From the NCBI GenBank assembly GCA_013399895.1, contig VXBA01006154.1, forward strand, positions 624,664 to 688,663: a stretch of DNA of 64,000 nucleotides. Direction: 5' to 3'. This document shows, one piece after another, positions 1 to 12,200 of the stretch. The stretch comes from Serilophus lunatus (lineage: Eukaryota > Chordata > Aves > Passeriformes > Eurylaimidae). Each line of letters starts with the position of its first letter. The first letter of the stretch is position 1. The position numbers and the translations under genes are program-made. The notes below the pieces were generated by a model. That model was given only the letters and a program-made list of their open reading frames with translations, made no database searches and was not told the origin of the DNA.

Positions 1-2076
1 CTTTTTCAGGTAATGTGACCTTATTTGAATATTTGCAAGTAGAGGAGGGAACTGACATTATATCTCCCACACATTAGTGCTCTAACCCCCAAATTATTTT
101 CTAAAGAGAGTAAGAAGGAAAAAAAAAAGTTGCTACTTATTTACAATGATTTACATATTACTTCATGTTAATGAAGTTTAGAAATAGTTTTTGATGTAGG
201 CAAAGAAAGGAAAGATTATATATTTCATGTTTTAAATAGCAAAAAGGAATTCTATCATACTATTTATTAAACTTGACTGAGATACATTAGAGCCCTCAGG
301 CAAGAACAGTTTCTAATTCAAAATTAGGAGTTTTTGTTGATGTTGGAAGGATGTTATTATTAAATCTTCCTCTCTTGTCCCATTTGTCTCCTTGAACTGC
401 AAATGATCAGGGAAACCTATCTTCCTACATATCTGTAAAGAACCTATCCCAGAAATATCAGTCGTAACAAACACATGGGTAATTCAACATTAATGCAAAA
501 ACAAAGCAAACATGCCCCCTTCGCAAAAAGCAAACAGCAGACACCCACCATCTTCAAGACACTATCACAATGTCAGAGGACAGAACCTGAACCAAGAGAA
601 ATCTGGTTCCTTCGCATTTACTGTATGTTCCTTCAAGTAGTAAGTTCAATGCTAAGCAACCTACTACAAACTTTCAAATCAGCTTCATTTCTGTCCACTA
701 GAAACTTAAGATGGAAGACAGTCAAATTCAGTTGTTTCTTTCTGAGCGTTTTCTTCAGAAATATTTTAAGACATCCTACTAACAATGCTCACTCCCAGTG
801 CTTATCCTCCAAAAGTACTACAGAGGTCATTTTATGAGCAGTTACAACTACATCTTCAATCTATAAAGGTATTTACAAACATACTGCACTTCTAACATGT
901 AGTTCATGTACTACATGACCAGTAGTATTGCCTTGTATCTGCTCTCTATTTCTGAAAATGTTGACCATTGGGTTTTTTTAAAAGGCTTTTTTGTGACTAT
1001 AGATACAGATATCCACAGCAGAGAAGACAAGGCCTGCACTTGGGGCACACAGTAGAGAGGTTTGCAGTTATTATATTCTTTCACAAAGAAGCTCAGTAGT
1101 TTCAGAGCAATCCTCAGTAGAGCCCTATCCAGCAGCAATTCTCTGTCACAACAGGCATCTTTGTTAACAACCGCAAAGTTGTTTGGGAAGTGTCTGTGAT
1201 CAGGAATTTGTTCTGTTGATCACTCAATGCTTTCAAGAATTTGGAGCCACACTATTATATAGATTCTTCAAAAGCATATTTAAAGAGGAGTTCTACGCTT
1301 TAACATGTTTTAATCTCCACTAAGGATCTTAAAGGCATATATCATAAGAATATGGACATAATCACATACAAATATTTATATACCAGTGCAGGATGACATG
1401 TAAGGATTTCAGAGGCAATAAACTCAATGATAAATCAGCACAGATTTAAAAAATCCATATAATTTATTTGTTTAGATGGAAGAAAAATATAGGAACAAAA
1501 ATGGGGAGAAAAAGGGAAAAAATTATTTGATAATATCTCTCAGATAAAAACAAACATGGAAAACTGATATTAACAGAAGACCATCTATATCTGCTGTGAT
1601 ATATACACATTTTTACCCCACAAAGCTCAATTTGTGATAGAAAAGTGCTCCTCTCTACTTGGAGTAATTTGTAAATTTATAAGCATGAGAAATACCCCAG
1701 GTTTTAGTCACTTAAAAAAAGTCAGTGATTCTTCCAAATGATTTTCATAATAGAATTATTTTAGATGAAAACTCATTATTGGTAGTTATCTAAATATAAT
1801 TTAAGTGAGAAGTGTTTCTAGTTGGTATTCATTTATCAATTAATGTGGTAACTGAATAATTTTTCAGAAGTTCAGTCTTCCTCTGCCAACTACTGAATAA
1901 AGAGATCAAGACAATCAGTATTTTATCTTAAAGAGATCTACTGAATCAAAAGAGGGTACGTCATATCAAAGACATCCTATTATTCAAAAAGAAATGCAAG
2001 AAGTTAAGAAGAATAAATTCATCTAAATCATACATATTCATGTGTTATTCAAATACATAAATTAAAAGTTAAATAC
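1..2076 (-). other. ARAP2: ARAP2 intron, continuing past the left edge
   Basis: AT-rich intronic sequence downstream of the 2,077-2,211 exon. I looked on the minus strand for the next expected part of PH3 (a WCVLEGG-like segment) and found none, so the next exon is outside the window. Open frames at 475-837 (+) and 911-1,138 (-) resemble no protein I know and lack exon context. No repeat family is recognised here. Confidence 0.7.
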
Positions 2077-2211
2077 CTTCTTTTAATTTCTTCTCTGTAA
2101 GAAGCTTAGCAGCATTAGAAGAAACTTTGTATAAGAATTCACAAAGAAAGGTGGAATGTGAAGAGTCTTCAGAGAAACCACTTTCAAAACAACTATCATA
2201 GTTCGGGAAAT
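2077..2211 (-). CDS. ARAP2: ARAP2 coding exon, start of PH3
   Basis: 135-nt exon encoding the end of residue 863 to residue 907 plus one base. The translation begins DFPNYDSCFESGFSEDSSHS and continues TFLCEFLYKVSSNAAKLL. The second part matches the beginning of the third PH domain that follows the ankyrin region in ARAP2. The acceptor is a T-rich tract ending in AATAG (minus strand, just right of 2,211) and the donor is AAG|GTATTT. Entry phase (one base carried in) fits the 3,678-3,852 exon. It is the last coding exon in the window; its donor points to an exon beyond position 1. Confidence 0.92.
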
Positions 2212-3677
2212 CTATTAAAAGAAAAAGGAGTAAATAACATACAGAATAACATGCGTTTCTACACGGATCATTCTATCTGTATTCATAAATAGATAGTTGC
2301 TCTGCAGCATCTTTACTAAAATACTAATAAAAACTACTAGATTTATTTTTATAATTATAGTATGATTCTTACATATTCATAAAATATCATTGGTTCACAT
2401 CTGTTACAACATTGCCACTTTCTAGCACTGCTTGCCAAGGTAAGATAAAATACAGTTTTCTAATATAATAAGCTTTCATTTTCATCCCTTATGTAACACA
2501 CTTGGATAGAAGATATTTGCTTCTCTTGAGGGCTTCAGCAAGGATAGCAGGAGATAGACAAAGATTACGAGAATTGTCATCAACCTGCATTGGCCTCTCT
2601 TTCTTTGAAAATAAGAACAAATTCCAGTACATGATGGTGCTGCTTTGGCTGGAAGGACAAATGTATAAAAGACAGAGGCAAGAAAAGCAAACTTCTCTCT
2701 CCACAGCTTTAGGACCACTTGAGATCATAGCTAGCAGGAAACCTCATAGCTGCATGTTTGCAACGTGACAGAGCTCAACATCCTATGGCTGAGTACCTGG
2801 CACTGGCCTGAGCAATGCTCAGAAGAACTTAAGGCACAGTGTTTGCTCTAGGATCCCTTAATTCATTCCTGTGTTTCCTATTAAAATTTTTGTTGTTCAG
2901 ACTGAAAAGTGTTGCTTTGCAGAGTGGCACAACCCAACGGAAAGTGGTACAAGACTACGTCCACACAGCTGTTTTTTTTTTAGTGTAAATCTGCACGTGA
3001 ACTTTCAGCCCCCAACTGCTTCAGATACTGTCTGGCCCTTTCAAAAGGTAAGCTCAGTCCCATCCACACTCTATTTATTTATTTATTGTTAAGAGAAGCT
3101 TTCTGTTTTCAAAAGAACATAACACTCATACACCGCAACCAGAGCTGTTGGCTTTAAAGAGCAGTTTATCATGTGTTCCAAGCTGCAACAGAAGCTGTGA
3201 TGTGAAAAAACCCTAAACTTTCTGGGATAGATCATATTGCAGGTTCAAGAGGTGAGTTTTATTTTGGGAGAAGAATTTACAAAATAATCGGCAGTGTGCA
3301 GTAAGAGTAGATATCCATTTAAATAATCTTTAAGAAAAAAACAAAGTGCCACATGTATATACCCATTTTTTCTGGTAAAAGACTGATAATATTAGCAGAC
3401 AGGATGATGTTTTTCATCTGTGTTATAAATGAATGTATGAGATCTATGAGTTATCATTGTTTTGGCTTTTTTTAAATCCTAAACAGGATGTCTGAGCAAA
3501 ATCGCAAATTTGTACACAATTGAAATTGTGCAGTACTGAAATCTAGTTAATGCCATCACAACTGCCCTTCTGCTGTAACACTATTGTTCAAAACAATGCC
3601 AATTTTTCTTCTGAATTATTTCTTTCCCTTTAGCTCAATATAAAATAAGAAGACCAAAAGACAGAAATGTATTCTAC
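2212..3677 (-). other. ARAP2: ARAP2 intron
   Basis: 1.47-kb intron between the PH3-start exon and the ankyrin exon. It contains overlapping open frames at about 2,482-2,768 on both strands that show no recognisable protein similarity. A short ATTT run lies near 3,071-3,086. No mobile element is recognised. Confidence 0.75.
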
Positions 3678-3852
3678 CTGAGAACTTATTATGGTACAGG
3701 AATTCCATCTGTAGTCTTTGTCCAGCTTTCTTGGCTAACAAGTATGGAGTACTGTACACAGGGTCTCCAGTGGCACACATAGCATCAGCTCCACTAAAGA
3801 GTAACATCAGTGTTTCTAGCACATCTTGCTTGACTACAGCAGCACACAGGGC
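3678..3852 (-). CDS. ARAP2: ARAP2 coding exon, ankyrin-type segment
   Basis: 175-nt exon encoding residues 805-862 plus one base. The translation starts ALCAAVVKQDVLETLMLLFS and goes on through GADAMCATGDP and TPYLLAKKAGQ. The helical pattern and GADAMCATGDP-TPYLLAKKAG resemble ankyrin repeats, which follow the ArfGAP domain in this family. The acceptor is CCATCAG|GCC and the donor TCTCAG|GTAGAA. Ankyrin repeats here pack against the ArfGAP module and are thought to be structural. Confidence 0.94.
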
Positions 3853-4117
3853 CTGATGGAGAGGGCAAAAAAGAAGCTTATTTAAATTTGAAAGTTACTG
3901 GCAACAAGTACATGTAAGGTAGATGTAAAGCCTTTCACCTCCAATATAGTTCCCTCACACTTTCAAAGATCATAAACATTGAGAAGTATCAGAAATCATG
4001 AAGTATAGTCAGAAACTAGAAAAAAATAAAGCAGCGACAACAAGAAAAACAAATACAAAAAACATCATCAACCCAAACCGTTAAAGATGGTGCTGTCAAA
4101 AATTTCACTCACATTAC
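3853..4117 (-). other. ARAP2: Short ARAP2 intron
   Basis: 265-nt intron between the ankyrin and C-terminal ArfGAP exons. No repeat or second feature is seen. Confidence 0.85.
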
Positions 4118-4300
4118 CTTATTCAATTCTTCCTTAGTTTTGTAGAGAAAAGGTGCTTTCCTGAATTTTCGCTCTTTGTATTTTTGTGTAATGAATGCCA
4201 TCCTTTTTTCTGCAGGGGCATCGATATGCAGCTCTTCGTCTGGAGGAAGATTTCCTGCCCAAAAACTGTTTGCCCTCTTATTTCCAATGATGATAAACAG
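4118..4300 (-). CDS. ARAP2: ARAP2 coding exon, C-terminal ArfGAP
   Basis: 183-nt exon of 61 codons (residues 744-804), in phase 0 at both ends. The translation starts LFIIIGNKRANSFWAGNLPP and ends near KTKEELNK. The GNKRANSFWAGNLP block is the conserved C-terminal half of the ArfGAP fold, where the asparagine-rich loop contributes to GAP activity. The acceptor is CTATCTAG|CTG and the donor AATAAG|GTAATG. Conservation with mammalian ARAP2 is high, with clustered changes in the surface segment around RKAPFLYKTKEE. Confidence 0.95.
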
Positions 4301-4871
4301 CTAGATAGGATGCAAGAAAAAAAAATTAGCAAAATAGTATGAAAGCTATGAAGCTGGCCTCTAAACAGTTTCCATCTACTAAAAGTTAAAAAATAAAGCT
4401 TTTAAAGAAAATTCCCTGCAGGAGACAGAAGCCACTCTGAGTCACTGCTTATGGTCACCTATAAACAAAATTGGCAGTCATCATTTACCACCAACAGCAG
4501 CTAAGCTTCATAAGGCTAATCAGTTATAACACTCCAGCATATATGAGAAAATATCAGTTAAAGTTCAGCGAAGAGTAGCACGTGGTTTAAAAAAAACATC
4601 CCTCTCTTTATAAGCACCACCTTTTACCACTACCACTTTTTAACACTCTAAGCAGCTAAACTGGTAGTGAGAAGCTTCCTTTCTTTTCCTCTTTCCAATA
4701 CTGTCCCATCTAGACTGCTCTCCAAAAGCATTTTATTTCTTTTTTCCCCAAAAAATCATCACATTATTTAGCAGTTACACATTTGGTTTTCTTATGAGTA
4801 AAGCAGTAAATTACTCCTTTACATACAATAGGATTCAAGACTAAACAATTAATTTGAATATTACAACATAC
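4301..4871 (-). other. ARAP2: ARAP2 intron
   Basis: 571-nt AT-rich intron inside the ArfGAP-coding region. No repeat, RNA gene or secondary ORF of note. Confidence 0.85.
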
Positions 4872-4957
4872 CTCAATAAGTTCATTGCTCCAAATGCTGG
4901 CATCCATTTTTAGACTTCGGACCTTTGAATCTCTTGGTCCTAAAGATCTGTGTTGTC
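4872..4957 (-). CDS. ARAP2: ARAP2 coding exon, ArfGAP arginine finger
   Basis: 86-nt exon completing residue 715 and encoding residues 716-743. The translation begins GQHRSLGPRDSKVRSLKMDA and ends SIWSNELIE. Arginine R718 in QHRSLG is at the position of the catalytic arginine finger of ArfGAP domains, and VRSLKMD-W is the signature that follows it. This suggests the GAP is catalytically competent. The acceptor is TTTTCAG|GAC and the donor GAG|GTATGT. Confidence 0.96.
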
Positions 4958-5674
4958 CTGAAAATCCAAGAGTATTTTTACTTAACTCAGGTACTTAAAC
5001 TGAGTTTCTCTTCTACTAAGGTAACAAAAAAATGTGTTTATTCTAATTGCTACTTTTTAAAAAAGGTTGGGTTTGACATTTGAATATAAAATACAAGTAT
5101 CAGAAAAACCTTTTGTTTTTTAAAGTGAGTTTCATTTGATAACAAGGAGGCAGTCTGATGTAGAATACTTCTGGAAGGGTTTGTTTTGAAAGCAAGCCTA
5201 GATTTATAAACTATTTCTTGAATCTACTGCTTAAGCACATATTTAAATATAAAATATGATGGAACCAGATTTTTAGCAGTGTCTGAAAAAAGCTGCCCCT
5301 ATTGGCAGCAAAACATGCCCACATGTAACAGCATACCTCAAATTTAGACACTGAAAATTGTTATCCTTTGGCATCTAGCCTTGCAAAAGCCAGCCATTTC
5401 CCATGAAGGGCTAGTGTGTCTTAATTCCTACTAATTGTGAAGGGTTATTCATCTGAGAGAACTCAATCACCACAGACCTGTCATTTATGCATGAAAGTGC
5501 TTCAGCGTAAGAATGACCTTGGTATTAAAAAAAAAAGTTATGTTCACTTCTTGTTTCTCAAAGCTTCCACAAGAATAACACTTCAAAAATGCAAAAAGCC
5601 AATTCAAGGACATACACAGATATGCAAATATGACATTTTGTAGAACCCACACAGCCTATCATTAATTACTCTAC
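4958..5674 (-). other. ARAP2: ARAP2 intron
   Basis: 717-nt intron. It holds a spurious plus-strand open frame (5,437-5,643) with no similarity. No mobile element is recognised. Confidence 0.8.
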
Positions 5675-5874
5675 CTGCGCACTTCTTACAAATGACAACA
5701 CAGAGATTGATGGATGCCCAGTCAGGACTGGGAGCTTTACAGTCAGCACAGCTCCTGTTGGATTCATTGAACCAAATCTTCTCAGCTACTTCATAATCAG
5801 ATAGAGTTTCTGCTATTGATTGCTGGAGTGCTTCAATCCAGTCTTGTTTCTCTCTTTCCGACTCCGCTGTAAAG
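5675..5874 (-). CDS. ARAP2: ARAP2 coding exon, PH2 end and ArfGAP zinc finger
   Basis: 200-nt exon encoding the end of PH2 and the start of ArfGAP (residues 648-714 plus one base). PH2 ends in a helix with the conserved tryptophan (EREKQDWIEALQQSI). A linker (ETLSDYEVAEKIWFNESNRS) leads to the zinc finger, C690-x2-C693-x16-C710-x2-C713 (CADC to CKKC), which is the canonical ArfGAP spacing. All four cysteines are present. The acceptor is TTGTTTCAG|CTT and the donor GCAG|GTAGAG. In ARAP proteins this domain is stimulated by PIP3 bound to the preceding PH domains. Confidence 0.96.
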
Positions 5875-6988
5875 CTGAAACAATTGACTTTTCTGTGTTA
5901 TTGATCTTTATTTTAAAGCCTAATTAAACAGTTTGTAGTCTCTCTTATTTGTCACATTTACACTTGAAATCACAGTCAAAAAATCTTTCTCTATATAGAT
6001 ACAAATACTAAGATGGAACATATTATTTTGTGTTTTCAGTCAATAAAACTCCCTCCCATTTTCATATTCAGTTTTCAACAAAACCGCTATTAGTATGCTA
6101 CAAAGCTTTTGTAACTTTCACATAAAATCCCTAAATTAATTTCAATGTTAGCATGTACCAAACAAAGACTGAACTTTAAAAAAAGTATAGAATGACCTAA
6201 TGAAGCATGGAGACTTACTAAGTAAATATAGACTTGCTTTTAATTTATCTTTTTTTAAAAAATTAATAAATATCAACATGGTGATGTCGCAGAGAAAGCC
6301 TATAACTAGCTATGTAAGTATGTACCTAACTACACACCAACCAGCCACAGTTTCAAAATGCTGATCAAGACTAATTTATGTGCTAGTCGACTGAGAATGA
6401 AAGAAAGTATTTGTTAACATTCAGAAAGCTCAGGAGAACAAAGTGATTTCTTTCCCTCCATTACTGAGGCTTCATATAAGAACACTACAACACTAAACAA
6501 AAGGCTTTTATTGGCATATACTTTCATTTTTTTAAAAACCATTGCAAGTCAAAGTAAAACTTTCAACGGAGGATTTCTACAAGGGATGGCACATGAAGGA
6601 TTCTTTTCAAATGAAATGCTTAATACTAAATGAATGCAGCATTATTTCACTACTGCAGTTTATTATTCTTTAGGATGGAGTCCAGTTGTTAAAGTGAATG
6701 AATTTTTTTTCTTTTTTCCTTTTTCCCTTCCACAGTATGAACAAAGAAGGTTATATAAAAATATGGATTTGTGGGAATAATATGCCTAGTCAGGGAGCTA
6801 GCACATAAAGCACACAGTTAAGCAAAGGAAAGAAAATCCTTGCTTTTAAAAAAAAAAAAAGCTGAACATTCTTAAAAAAAACAATATCTCTTCATCCAAG
6901 CTAGTTAAGGCACTCCAGGATGAAGCATGTGTTTCCTTAGAACATTAGTTAATTGCATATTTTGTAATGTAAAGAGTAAATTTCTCAC
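5875..6988 (-). other. ARAP2: ARAP2 intron
   Basis: 1.1-kb AT-rich intron with several A- or T-runs (for example about 6,846-6,860). No repeat family or coding signal is recognised. Confidence 0.8.
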
Positions 6989-7104
6989 CTAAAGCTTTTA
7001 TAAGGAGTAATTATTTCAAAAGATTGCTTTGCAGCCCGATCCATTTGTTTTACATTTGCCACATTCATAGGGATTAAAGTGATACCAAATCCTGTTTTAA
7101 AATC
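6989..7104 (-). CDS. ARAP2: ARAP2 coding exon, middle of PH2
   Basis: 116-nt exon (residues 610-647 plus two bases). The translation begins DFKTGFGITLIPMNVANVKQ and ends SFEIITPYKSF, the central beta-strands of PH2. The acceptor is TTCCCTAG|GAT and the donor TTTAG|GTGAGA. The upstream intron is 23.2 kb, by far the largest in the window, so PH2 is assembled from exons more than 23 kb apart. Confidence 0.95.
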
Positions 7105-8798
7105 CTAGGGAAAAGATAATAAAAGTTCAGGGATTTATCATTCAAGAATCAAAGGTACAGACAAATTATTTTGGCATGACCCAAAAAAATCAAAGTCAGT
7201 AGTAAGACATTTTCACCACAACATACAAGCTACTTCCAAATCATTAATGGACAAAGAAACCTACACTAAATTTTGTCCAAACACTACATTTCTCATTGCT
7301 AGAATGACTTTACTCAATTGTTGGTAGGAGATAAAATGTGCAATCTAACTACTAATAAAAGAAAAAAAATAAAAAAGTCAAACACCAGACTGCATTAAAA
7401 TGTGAACGCAAAATTACAAAAGTATCTAGCTTAAGTCATGCTTTAGTGTCTAAATAATGTTTATATATCTAAATCCTTCAAAAGGAGTTTTTCTTGCTTT
7501 TAAACCAAGTGCTTTAACAAAATATATTACGTCGAAAATTCTTTCTTAAACTTTTGGTTGCTTACACTTCTGATCTATTACGTGAACTAAACATGTCTGG
7601 AAAAAAGTCCTATACAGCAGCTAAAACAGACGAAAGGTTAGCTGTGACTCAATTATTAAAAACCATTTTTGCCTTAAACCAAGAGAAATTGTTAGGGTTT
7701 TTTCTCCTGTATGGAACAACAAAGTGATTAAAATAAAAACAACTTTTGTATTAACACAGTTGGGAAACAAAGTGTTCAGTGAGCTCTTGTAAAGGCCTCT
7801 CAAACATATGCATTTTGAAAAACAGACATGTACATATGTTATTTCTTATCTTTTGGGAATGCCACTAGATGTTCATCTAATGGTAGTCACTTCCACAAGT
7901 TTAATTGCTGGAAATGTTAGTATACTTCTTGGAAACAGTAACAGCAAGAGGGAAAAAAAAACAAACAACAAAACAACAAACTACATCACCCAAGCAGAAA
8001 GCCACATTCACATACCTTACCACCTGCAAGTTTTTCACTCAGTTACCTCTCACGTTCCAAGAAGTTGGGTACAGACTGATAAAAATGAAAGCAGTGAAGG
8101 GTAAAAGCTCGAGTTGTTTGCCTGTGCAGAGGGGATTGTTTTTCTAGTTAATACATATTTAAATCTCCATCACTGGCAAGATTCTCTTTGTAAGATTTTC
8201 AAATTTTTGAGTGTTAAAGTTCATACAGAAAAATACTTCACAAAACTCTTCTAATTGTATTCTCCTATTTCAAGTATGAGCAAATAAAAGTATCATTTTA
8301 GCCATGACTGGGCAGGCTAAATCTGACAAGACACACATGTGTGTCTGTCTGCACATAAGTGGAAGTATCAATTATGTCACATGAGGCACTGAAGAGAATA
8401 ATGCTTCAAAAGGCAGAACAGTGTCCATTTCAGGATGAGATTTTTAAAATGCTAGAATTTCCACTAATTAAACATACTGTGGGATAAGTTCAGCTATTAT
8501 TTCCTCAATAGACTGCTTATTAAGAATTTTGGGATTTTTTTACATTCTATTACCTTTGGCAATAACAGCAGGGAACCCAGGTGCAGATTTCAGCACAATC
8601 CTTTATAAAAAGTAGTAACTTTTCAATAATTGACCTGGCTTAGCTACTCCTCATAAAATGTATTTTTAAAGTATTTCTACTTCTCTTCAACCCTCATATC
8701 CTGTAACCCAGACGTTTTTATTCTCCCCCTAATCTTCAGCCCCCTGTCCATTTCCCTCTAAAACAACGGTTTTCATGCTGACACACCTGCCTTGGAAG
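7105..8798 (-). other. ARAP2: ARAP2 large intron, 3' end
   Basis: Unique-looking AT-rich intron between the PH2 exon and the first CR1 copy. Open frames at 7,621-8,147 on both strands carry no recognisable domain. Nothing else can be supported. Confidence 0.7.
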
Positions 8799-9226
8799 AC
8801 ACAGAATTACACACAGAATTAATAAGGTTGGAAAAGACCATGGAGATCATCAAGTCCAACCATTACCTAGGTTAACAACCTATCCAACATCAGTCTAACA
8901 TCTATACCAGCTAAACCATTTAAACCATCTAAACCGTACCACTAAGTTCATCATCTAACCTATCCTTAAACACATCCAGGGACGGTGACTCCACCACCTC
9001 CCTGGGAAGCCCATTCACTCTCACTGTGAAAAAGTTCCTCCTGATATCCAACCTAAACCTCCCCGACGCAGCCTAAGATTGTGTCCTCTCGTCCTGTCAC
9101 TGGGAGCCTGAGAGAAGAGACCGACCCCCGCCTGACTACAACCTCCTTTCAGATAGTTATAGACAGCAATAAGGTCACCCCTGAGCCTCCTCTTCTCCAG
9201 GCTGTACAATCCCAGCTCCCTCAGCA
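8799..9226 (-). mobile_element. CR1 LINE fragment, 5'-truncated
   Basis: Antisense to the window, and so in the same orientation as ARAP2 transcription. The left end shows two copies of the CACAGAAT-like octamer that forms the CR1 3' tail, followed by the characteristic segment GGTTGGAAAAGACC and 'atcatcaagtccaacc'. The copy extends through the 3'UTR (dyad around 'ctcctgatatccaacct') to about 9,226, where similarity stops. About 430 bp remain, the usual severe 5' truncation. No coding capacity survives beyond the last few RT-region codons. Confidence 0.9.
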
Positions 9227-12200
9227 CAGTTCTGTGAAGCCTACATAGTCCCTAATTCATCCTCAAAGGTCAGTTCTACGGAAAAGGAGTGGGAAGAATA
9301 ATCTTTTTTTGAGTGTGAACTTGACAGCATCCTCTGTAGCAGTGAAGCATTCTTAAAGGCAGATATCACTAGTGAGAAAAACATAAGCATGAAATAGTAA
9401 AAAAATGACTGAGGATAGAAAAATACAAAAATTTTATTTCTATCAGCAAAATTAAAAGAAGAAACCAAGGGAAAACAATACAAAACCTTTAACTTTCTAG
9501 AATTAAAGGATTTACACTTCTGAGACAGAAATTGGATGCAGGGGTCATTTGTTGATTTCATTTATTTCAAGTAATTTGCCTTAAGAAATCCTGTTTTTTA
9601 AAGGACAGACAAGAAGACTATACTTGCATCTGACCAGTGCAGCATACTCTTTTTATTAAATAACAGCTGAAAGACTGTCAGAAGCCATGGTTAATAGGAG
9701 TTTAACATACTCTTAGGTCCAGATTAGAGTTCACTGAAGGCAAATTATTAACAGAGACTAACTAATAACTACCATATTGAGCCAGAACAAAAGTTCTCCT
9801 AGTACAGTAGTTTCCCTTTGGCTACTTGCTACTGGCAGGTGGCATCAAAACTATGTAAATAAGAAAAGGTTCATTCTCATCTTCTCAAATAAGCTTCCAG
9901 GAATCCAAGGACAAAACTGAAAAACAGTTGAAGCAAAGCCAAACACACTTACTAGACACTGACAGACACATTCTGAAGGAATTTAAAAATAAAAAAATAA
10001 AGCCATGCTTTGAAGTCTCTGCAGCATACTACTTAATAAATTCCTCAAATAATTGTGAAAAAAAGGAGTTTCTTTTGTTCATGTATGTTGGGGTCTTTTC
10101 CTGTCAATTGAGATTCTCATTACATGACAGAAGAGTAAAGAAACACTAACTAAACTTCATTCGCCTACCTATTCCATAATGTCCCTTTTTGAAAACCTCT
10201 ATCTTATATTCCTTTTAGTCTCTTGTTTATGCCTTCAAACAACTAGGTGCACCTGCTTTCTTTGGAGTGAAAAGGGAGCAGGCTGCATGGAAGGAACCTA
10301 CTACACAAAGATCACATACACAATGTCTGTGAAAACAAACGCTAAAGGCTGTTGAGCTGAACTTAACAATGCAGAACCAAGAAAACACTCTAGAAACAAA
10401 GTGCATTAATTCAAAAATATTCACCTTTAGCTGCAGCACTAACCCTCCAAAATTTGCACACATGCCCAGTGTATGAACAATCCCACTGAAGAGAGAAGAA
10501 CCCACTATGTTCTATATTCAGCAAGGGCATTAGAACTGGGTGTCCTGATTTTCAGTTCGGAGAACGTAGAAATGTTACAAAGTAAGGATCTTCTTCTCAG
10601 AACAGAAGATGGTGACAAATTAAGCAATTTCACTGATACACTAGAGTGAAGTTATTTCCATAATAGTCCAAACAAACTCTTTATGATAAGTGCACAACAC
10701 TTGGCAGAAACAAGGCTTTGTGAGCCACAGGTACCCTGGAATCTTTTCAGTGTTCAGAATTATATGCTTTCAGGAGTGTAGTCTTCAGAAACAGAAGTGG
10801 GAATTGGTACAGGCAAGAAAGAAGTGCTCTACTTTGAAAGATAAATACATTCACTTTGAGTGCACAAAAGGAAAATAGGATCATTCAAGCACTACACAAA
10901 ACATACAGACAGCAAGACCAAGCAGTATTCTTTTGGAATAGGAATTGTCTTTCTTCCACAGACTGAAAGATCATTGTTTCAGATACATTGAACTGTGTTA
11001 GACCTTCTGACAACCAAAGAAAAGTTTGATTCAAAATGCACAAAGAAAGCCAAGGTTTGGGTTGGATTTTTATTTAAATATAGATACGATTTAAATGTTT
11101 GTATTTATGAATTTGAAGGTAGAAAAATGAGTTGACAGTAATAGCTTTGAAAAAACCTAAACAAGTAGATCAAAAGTATTAACTAATCAGCACAGTTAAT
11201 TGAAGGCTAAAAGTATTAATTTGAGACAAGTACTGGCTCTCATTAGCTGTTGTTCCCTCATGAAGGAGGATAGATTTTAATGTAAGAGTCCTGTTGTCTG
11301 AAAACCTGCCATCTGCATATAAACCAGGAATTTATGGTCATTTAATGAAATAAAATGAAAGCTTTATTTTCATGAAGTTATAAATTTGTGTTATGAAGTT
11401 ATCTGCTTTTTTTGAGATACAACTTTCATGCACCTTTAAGAGCCTCTCAGTGCAAAAAATTGCCTTCCTAGCTATGCACTATCTTTTCATAGACAAAAGC
11501 TACCCTGTGACAAGTTTTACTAACCTTTCTTCAATTCTATTTTGGATGAAATTCAAAGAGCTTCAAAATTAGTGTCATACCTTTTCTAATATACAACCAC
11601 TGCTTTACAGACACAGAAATAAACACCATGGTTAAATAACACTAATGTATGAATGAAATCATGCAGCCTGTATCTAAATAAGGCTAATTTTCAGGGTTGC
11701 TGGGCACTTAACCTTTGGTATGTTGTCTTAAAAGACAGAATACTGCATCTTTGTGCATCATGTAATTTGTAAACAAATTTGTAATCAAAGGCTGAAACGT
11801 GTGACTCTTAGTTAGTGAGAAGATCCTCCACAAAATTCTTCTCCTACAAAAACACTTCTTTTACCTGTAAAGTATAATATTTCCCTTTCTTGTCTTTTGA
11901 TGTTGGTGGTTTTTTCCCTTCCACTTATTTTTACTCTAGTAACACTTGTACTGGTATTCCTGTTGGTCTAGTCAAACCAAAATTAATCTGAACACAGTAA
12001 TTCTAGAGATGCTGCTACTGTGCCTCAACATTTACTCATAATCCCAAATTTTATTTTAAAGGTTAACTATTACTCTCATAAATATCACTCCATATTTCTC
12101 TTTTTTTTGGTGGACTAAGGAGATAACAGCAACGACAGAGGAAAAGGAAAATTGCTGCCATGATTTCAAGAGACTATGTTTCCGCATACACACTCATAGA

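Noticed and set aside
475..837. 120-codon plus ORF near the left edge
   Set aside because: Antisense to ARAP2, no recognisable protein, intronic composition.
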